A stretch of 64,000 bases of DNA from Paenibacillus albidus (GTDB lineage Bacteria; Bacillota; Bacilli; Paenibacillales; Paenibacillaceae). Of the stretch, positions 60,579 to 64,000 are shown piece by piece. The notes under the pieces are model-generated. The model saw only the letters and a list, made by a program, of their open reading frames with translations, was not told the DNA's origin and made no database searches. Location: the NCBI RefSeq assembly GCF_014644435.1, contig NZ_BMKR01000005.1, forward strand, positions 62,001 through 126,000, in the 5' to 3' direction. A program made the position numbers and the translations under genes. Positions within the stretch are counted from its first letter, which is position 1; every line of letters starts with the position of its first letter.

Positions 60579-60611
60579 CAAACGTTTGCATAAAGTGGGG
60601 AAACCGGTTTC
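60579..60611. promoter_or_regulatory. Two palindromic LacI-type operators of cgt
   Basis: CAAACGTTTG (60579-60588) and GAAACCGGTTTC (60600-60611) are perfect palindromes with central CG, the form bound by LacI-family regulators such as MalR or CcpA. They lie just downstream of the cgt -10, where a bound repressor would block transcription. Confidence 0.7.
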
Positions 60612-60617
60612 ATGAAC

Positions 60618-60646
60618 AAAATACCACTGAATCTGCTGTTAGTCAA
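60618..60646 (-). promoter_or_regulatory. Promoter of cgt
   Basis: On the minus strand TTGACT (60646-60641), a 17-bp spacer and TATTTT (60623-60618) precede the cgt start by about 150 bp. Confidence 0.6.
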
Positions 60647-60688
60647 TATATATATATAATGGTGAATAATAGAATATGAATTGTCGTC

Positions 60689-60719
60689 GCCTGAACCCTT
60701 GTTGGTTCAGGCTTTTTTT
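60689..60719 (+). terminator. Plus-oriented terminator between two minus-strand genes
   Basis: GCCTGAACC (60689-60697) and GGTTCAGGC (60704-60712) with a 6-base loop and seven Ts on the plus strand. No plus-strand gene precedes it; a TATAAT lies at 60655-60660. Confidence 0.7.
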
Positions 60720-60829
60720 AGTTTTTTAACCATCTCTCCGAACTAGTTTAACCCTCCCCCCCCTTATCCACTTGCATAGTTAAAGGATTTTGAGTCGATA
60801 TCTTACCATACATGTAAGAAATTTGTTGT

Positions 60830-63157
60830 CTATTCTCCAGCGCTATCAGGATTTTTCATCGCCTCCTGCTCGCGGTAGGCAGAGGGAGTCAGGCCATACT
60901 TTTTCTTGAACAGCGTGGAGAAGTAAGTGATATTGTACATGCCTACCGATTCACTGATTTTGGCGGCAGTCTCATGGGTGGAAGCAAGCAAATCCTTTGC
61001 TTTCTCCAGCCTGGTGTGGTTCAGGTATTCACTGAATGATTGCCGGGTTGCTCCTTTGAACAGCTTTCCCAGATAGCTTGGCGACAGGCCGGCGATGCTG
61101 GACACCAGCTCCAGGGATAAGTTCGGCTCGGCATAATGCTCCTGGATGTAATTCTGCACCTTTTCAATGATAATATTGTGTTTCTGGGCATTCATCCAGA
61201 GATTCTTCTCTTCGATTAATGCGCAGATATTGAAACAATAGCGAATGAAAGTATCCCTGATTTCCGTCAGATGTTCGGCGGATTCAATATCGGTCACCGC
61301 ATCCAGATACTCGTTGAAATTCGAATCCGGCACATGCTGCAAATAGTCAAAGTGTTTGAGCAAGGACAGCATGAGCTGGATGCTGTAGGTAATGATCTGA
61401 TTGATTGAACCATTTGAGATTTGTTCTACGAATTGTCCGATGGCATCGCGGATAGGCTCCGGCTTGCCGGACTGCACAGTATCGATTAACTTCTTCTCGT
61501 AGGCGCTGGGATAGCTCAAGACCGTCATCAGATGGGGCCGCGTCGCTATGGCATCCAGAACCGATTCTTTCCCGTAGATCAGCCGATATTTAACATACTG
61601 CTGCGCCGAAGTATAGGAGGAAGGGATATTCCTCCTGCCATAGCTTATATCCCCTACGCCGATAGATACCGTCACTTTGAAGTAACGGTTCAGAAAGCTC
61701 TGAATATTGCGCAAGGCGGGTTTGAGTTCCTCCGGCGTTTGGTTTTTCGCGCACTGAAGGATCATGGCGGTTTCATTCTCCCCCATATTCAAGTAATCAC
61801 ATGCCCCGATATGCTCCAGCATCTCTTTTGCAATATTGCCAAGGGCGAAGCACAGCAGCAGCGGCTGCTGTTCCGCCTCCATCCTCCCTTTTCCCGGCTC
61901 CAGCTCATTGATTTTGAATACCAACACGCAAAAATAAGGCCCGGACACTTTCTCATCGATATCCCGAATTAGTTCGCCCGGAACTGAGCATTCCAGCGGA
62001 TGACCCCGGAGCAATGAATGCAGATAATGCTCACGGATGGTTCGGTAAGAGCGGTTGATCACGAACTGCATCGATTTATCCCGTTCCTCCAATGAATGGA
62101 AGATCTCGGCCATCATCTTATATTCATCGATGAACGGCGAACCGGAGACCGGAGAATCCGTGTCCGGCATGATCTTCTCAAACAGCGTCGATAACGGCCT
62201 GTAAATACTCTTGGTCAGAAAAATAGAGATCAGCAGACCTGTCAGTACGATCCCGGCCGTCACAAGCAGCGTAACACTGCGGAGCCGGTCAATGTTAGAG
62301 ATGAGCCCGGAGTAAGGGGAAGCGCTTACAAAATACCAGTCCATTTCCTCCGACTTCACATAAGTGACCAGATGCTTTTTATTATGAATATTTGCTGTGA
62401 AGCTGTTCTCCTCCTTGTCCTGATTCAGAATTTGCTGCACATACTGTTCCTCTGACAAATCTTCCAGGAACAAATTTGAATCGGTATGGGAGAGGACTTT
62501 GCCCTCGTTGTTGATGACGAAAACGTTGCTCGCGGCATCCGCTTTGCTGATCTTGCGGATCGTCGTCAGAATTGACTTCTCTTCCACATTGATATAGATA
62601 AGCGGGTTGTCGGAGGTTTGAAATGAAAAATCCGGGTACAGCAGAAAGGTTAGAAGCTGCAGTGGCGCATCGTTGTTACGGCCGGCAATGGTCAGGCTAC
62701 GCGGATAGAATTCCATGTAACGCTCCGCGCTGAGGGCGGTGAGCGAGGAGTCGAATGGAAGCCCGGCTGTATCGACTGTTGTTCCCGTAGAAGGCCGGTA
62801 GATCCCAATGCTGTGAATATAAGGATAAACACTTGTGATCTGATACATCTGTTGAAAAATATGATAATTGTTTATCTTGTCCTCTACCGTGTCGTTCAGG
62901 AACGAGATGATCTCCGGCTGGATGAGCAATGCATTGCCGATTGTCATGACTTGGTTATAGACCACATCCGAGGCGTAAGTGATTTGGGACAATATAGCTT
63001 TGGAATTGCGGTCTATCTCCTTGACGGCACTTCTGGAGAAGAGATAGAAGAGGACACCAGACAGCAGGCTGACGGTTAGAAGAACAAGCAGGAAATATGA
63101 GATTGTAAGTTTTTGAAACGCCTTGTACCGAACAAGCCGATTCATGGTGGTCCGCAT
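60830..63157 (-). CDS. AraC-family regulator with membrane sensor domain
   Basis: The 775-residue protein has two transmembrane segments (about 17-39 and 293-315) flanking an extracytoplasmic Cache-like sensor, a cytoplasmic linker with a GGDEF-like-fold remnant (YFKVTVSIGVGDISYG), and a C-terminal AraC double helix-turn-helix (VQNYIQEHYAEPNLSLELVSSIAGLSPSYLGKLFKGA; GMYNITYFSTLFKKKYGLTPSAYREQ). This one-component YesN/YesM-fusion-like type commonly regulates LplABC-like sugar transporters. It is divergent from such a permease gene at 63404, its probable target. ATG 63157 follows GGGAGGAATTCTTC on the minus strand. Confidence 0.9.
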   Translation of the reverse strand: MRTTMNRLVRYKAFQKLTISYFLLVLLTVSLLSGVLFYLFSRSAVKEIDRNSKAILSQITYASDVVYNQVMTIGNALLIQPEIISFLNDTVEDKINNYHIFQQMYQITSVYPYIHSIGIYRPSTGTTVDTAGLPFDSSLTALSAERYMEFYPRSLTIAGRNNDAPLQLLTFLLYPDFSFQTSDNPLIYINVEEKSILTTIRKISKADAASNVFVINNEGKVLSHTDSNLFLEDLSEEQYVQQILNQDKEENSFTANIHNKKHLVTYVKSEEMDWYFVSASPYSGLISNIDRLRSVTLLVTAGIVLTGLLISIFLTKSIYRPLSTLFEKIMPDTDSPVSGSPFIDEYKMMAEIFHSLEERDKSMQFVINRSYRTIREHYLHSLLRGHPLECSVPGELIRDIDEKVSGPYFCVLVFKINELEPGKGRMEAEQQPLLLCFALGNIAKEMLEHIGACDYLNMGENETAMILQCAKNQTPEELKPALRNIQSFLNRYFKVTVSIGVGDISYGRRNIPSSYTSAQQYVKYRLIYGKESVLDAIATRPHLMTVLSYPSAYEKKLIDTVQSGKPEPIRDAIGQFVEQISNGSINQIITYSIQLMLSLLKHFDYLQHVPDSNFNEYLDAVTDIESAEHLTEIRDTFIRYCFNICALIEEKNLWMNAQKHNIIIEKVQNYIQEHYAEPNLSLELVSSIAGLSPSYLGKLFKGATRQSFSEYLNHTRLEKAKDLLASTHETAAKISESVGMYNITYFSTLFKKKYGLTPSAYREQEAMKNPDSAGE

Positions 63158-63403
63158 GAAGAATTCCTCCCAATCCTGCTAATATAATCTCTTTACTTTA
63201 GGACATAATCGGCTAAAAAGGTACTCCATCACGCAAAAATGAAAGCCAGTTCGTTTATTTGGAAGCTTTGTGCCGCATTGTGGAAGGGTTCTCCGGATTT
63301 TAAAATAGACAGCCGCTGGGCGCTCCGACTAATCTGGAAACATAACATCGGCTGCTGGTGTGAAGCGGTAGGCGGCATTCATAACTAAGGGGAGGAACAG
63401 AAA

Positions 63404-64000
63404 TTGGAAAAGAAACGGCGACGGGGATTCGATATGCTGTCCGACATTCGCAGAAACGGTACGTCTTATATACTGGTTCTGCCTGCGATGGCCTACACCT
63501 TTATTTTTGGGTATATGACGTATCCGTATATGCTCATTGCTTTCCAGCGATTCAATTATGCAAAGGGAATATTCCATAGCGAGTGGGTAGGATTAAAGAA
63601 CTTCGAATTCTTCTTCCGGTCGAACAAGGCGTTTACGGTCACCTTTAACACCATCTTTCTAAATTTGCTCTTTATCGTCTTCGGCACGCTGACGGCGCTG
63701 GCGATTTCACTGATCCTGAACGAGCTACGCAAGAAGCTGTTCGTTAAGATCAGCCAATCGATGATGCTGTTTCCGAACTTCATATCCTGGATCGTCATCA
63801 GCTATGTGCTGTACGCGTTTTTTTCAATGGATATGGGGATCGTGAACAAATTGCTGAACCAGTTCGGCATTGCCTCGGTCAACTGGTACACTGAGCAGCA
63901 TGCATGGCCGGCTATTCTTACCGTCATGCATGTGTGGAAGGGCGCCGGGATGAGCGCCATTATTTATCTGGCTACCATTACCGGAATCGATGAGACTTTG
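63404..64000 (+). CDS. Carbohydrate ABC transporter permease (LplB family), 3' end outside window
   Basis: Starts at TTG 63404, 8 bases after GGGGAGG, and is open to the window end (199 codons seen). The sequence MEKKRRRGFDMLSDIRRNGTSYILVLPAMAYTFIFGYMTYPYMLIAFQRFNYAKGIF, then VGLKNFEFFF, then MLFPNFISWIVISYVLYAFFSMDMGIVNKLLNQFG and MSAIIYLATITGIDETL, matches LplB-type permeases; the EAA loop should follow just beyond the edge. It is divergent from the membrane AraC-type regulator and likely begins an operon with a second permease and a binding protein outside the window. Confidence 0.88.
   Translation, partial: MEKKRRRGFDMLSDIRRNGTSYILVLPAMAYTFIFGYMTYPYMLIAFQRFNYAKGIFHSEWVGLKNFEFFFRSNKAFTVTFNTIFLNLLFIVFGTLTALAISLILNELRKKLFVKISQSMMLFPNFISWIVISYVLYAFFSMDMGIVNKLLNQFGIASVNWYTEQHAWPAILTVMHVWKGAGMSAIIYLATITGIDETL

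Larger units (their letters stand above)
60472..60829. other. Intergenic region cgt/araC-type regulator
   Basis: About 360 bp with the cgt promoter and operators and a plus-oriented hairpin; no gene. Contains a C8-9 run near 60755 and a TATATA run at 60646-60660. Confidence 0.6.

Overview
The window reads as a chromosomal segment of a Gram-positive, endospore-forming Paenibacillus-like bacterium. Supporting this are strong AGGAGG-type ribosome binding sites with frequent TTG/GTG starts, a YqhH-YqhG-YqzE group also known from Bacillus, a Spo0E-type gene, YesM/YesN-type two-component regulators with LplA/B/C-type sugar transporters, a cyclodextrin glucanotransferase, a GH87 alpha-1,3-glucanase and a 'stalk' copper-amine-oxidase-N protein. 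Species assignment is inference; no rRNA gene is present.

Layout. (1) 1-17.3 kb is mostly housekeeping: a YkvI-type membrane protein (cut by the left edge), xpt, small conserved proteins, tRNA-Leu(CAG), an SDR and an AlkZ-related protein, a repeat-rich spacer (5.3-5.7 kb), glycerol dehydrogenase, a polysaccharide-deacetylase-like protein convergent with a CwlD-like amidase, yqzE, yqhG-yqhH, and a class II ribonucleotide reductase carrying an intein directly before its radical cysteine and preceded by two NrdR boxes. (2) 17.3-30.1 kb is a mosaic accessory stretch: small unknown genes, an IS630-type remnant, a RarD transporter, a frameshifted Spo0E-like gene, a stalk-domain protein, truncated fragments, a multidomain GH87 glucanase, a TetR/hydrolase pair with an operator, and a DDE transposase remnant. 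(3) 30.2-46.6 kb is a polysaccharide-utilisation locus: two LplB/LplC permeases, a lipoprotein binding protein, a YesM kinase, a YesN regulator, an FAD-dependent oxidoreductase, an SGNH hydrolase and an approximately 1,870-residue secreted protein. The permease operon and the giant protein gene share a nearly identical 60-bp promoter with three GAAATT direct repeats. (4) 46.8-58.2 kb holds an isochorismatase-like hydrolase, a LacI regulator divergent from a GH4 phospho-glycosidase, a GntR regulator, osmC-trxA, a PTS beta-glucoside operon (bglP, GH1 6-phospho-beta-glucosidase, licT) controlled by a RAT antiterminator, a thioredoxin-like gene under the same promoter/operator as osmC, a rhodanese-like protein lacking its cysteine, and an Lrp/AsnC regulator. 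The isochorismatase/Lrp divergent pair occurs twice, with the opposite member decayed in each copy. (5) 58.3-64 kb: a CGTase gene interrupted by one in-frame TAA, an AraC-type membrane regulator, and the start of another sugar ABC permease gene cut by the right edge.

Together, the right half is dedicated to sensing, cleaving and importing glycans (alpha-1,3-glucan, beta-glucosides, starch, and one unidentified polysaccharide). The most novel candidate is the 30-46.6 kb locus, whose substrate I cannot name. No CRISPR array, rRNA, prophage or complete insertion sequence was seen.
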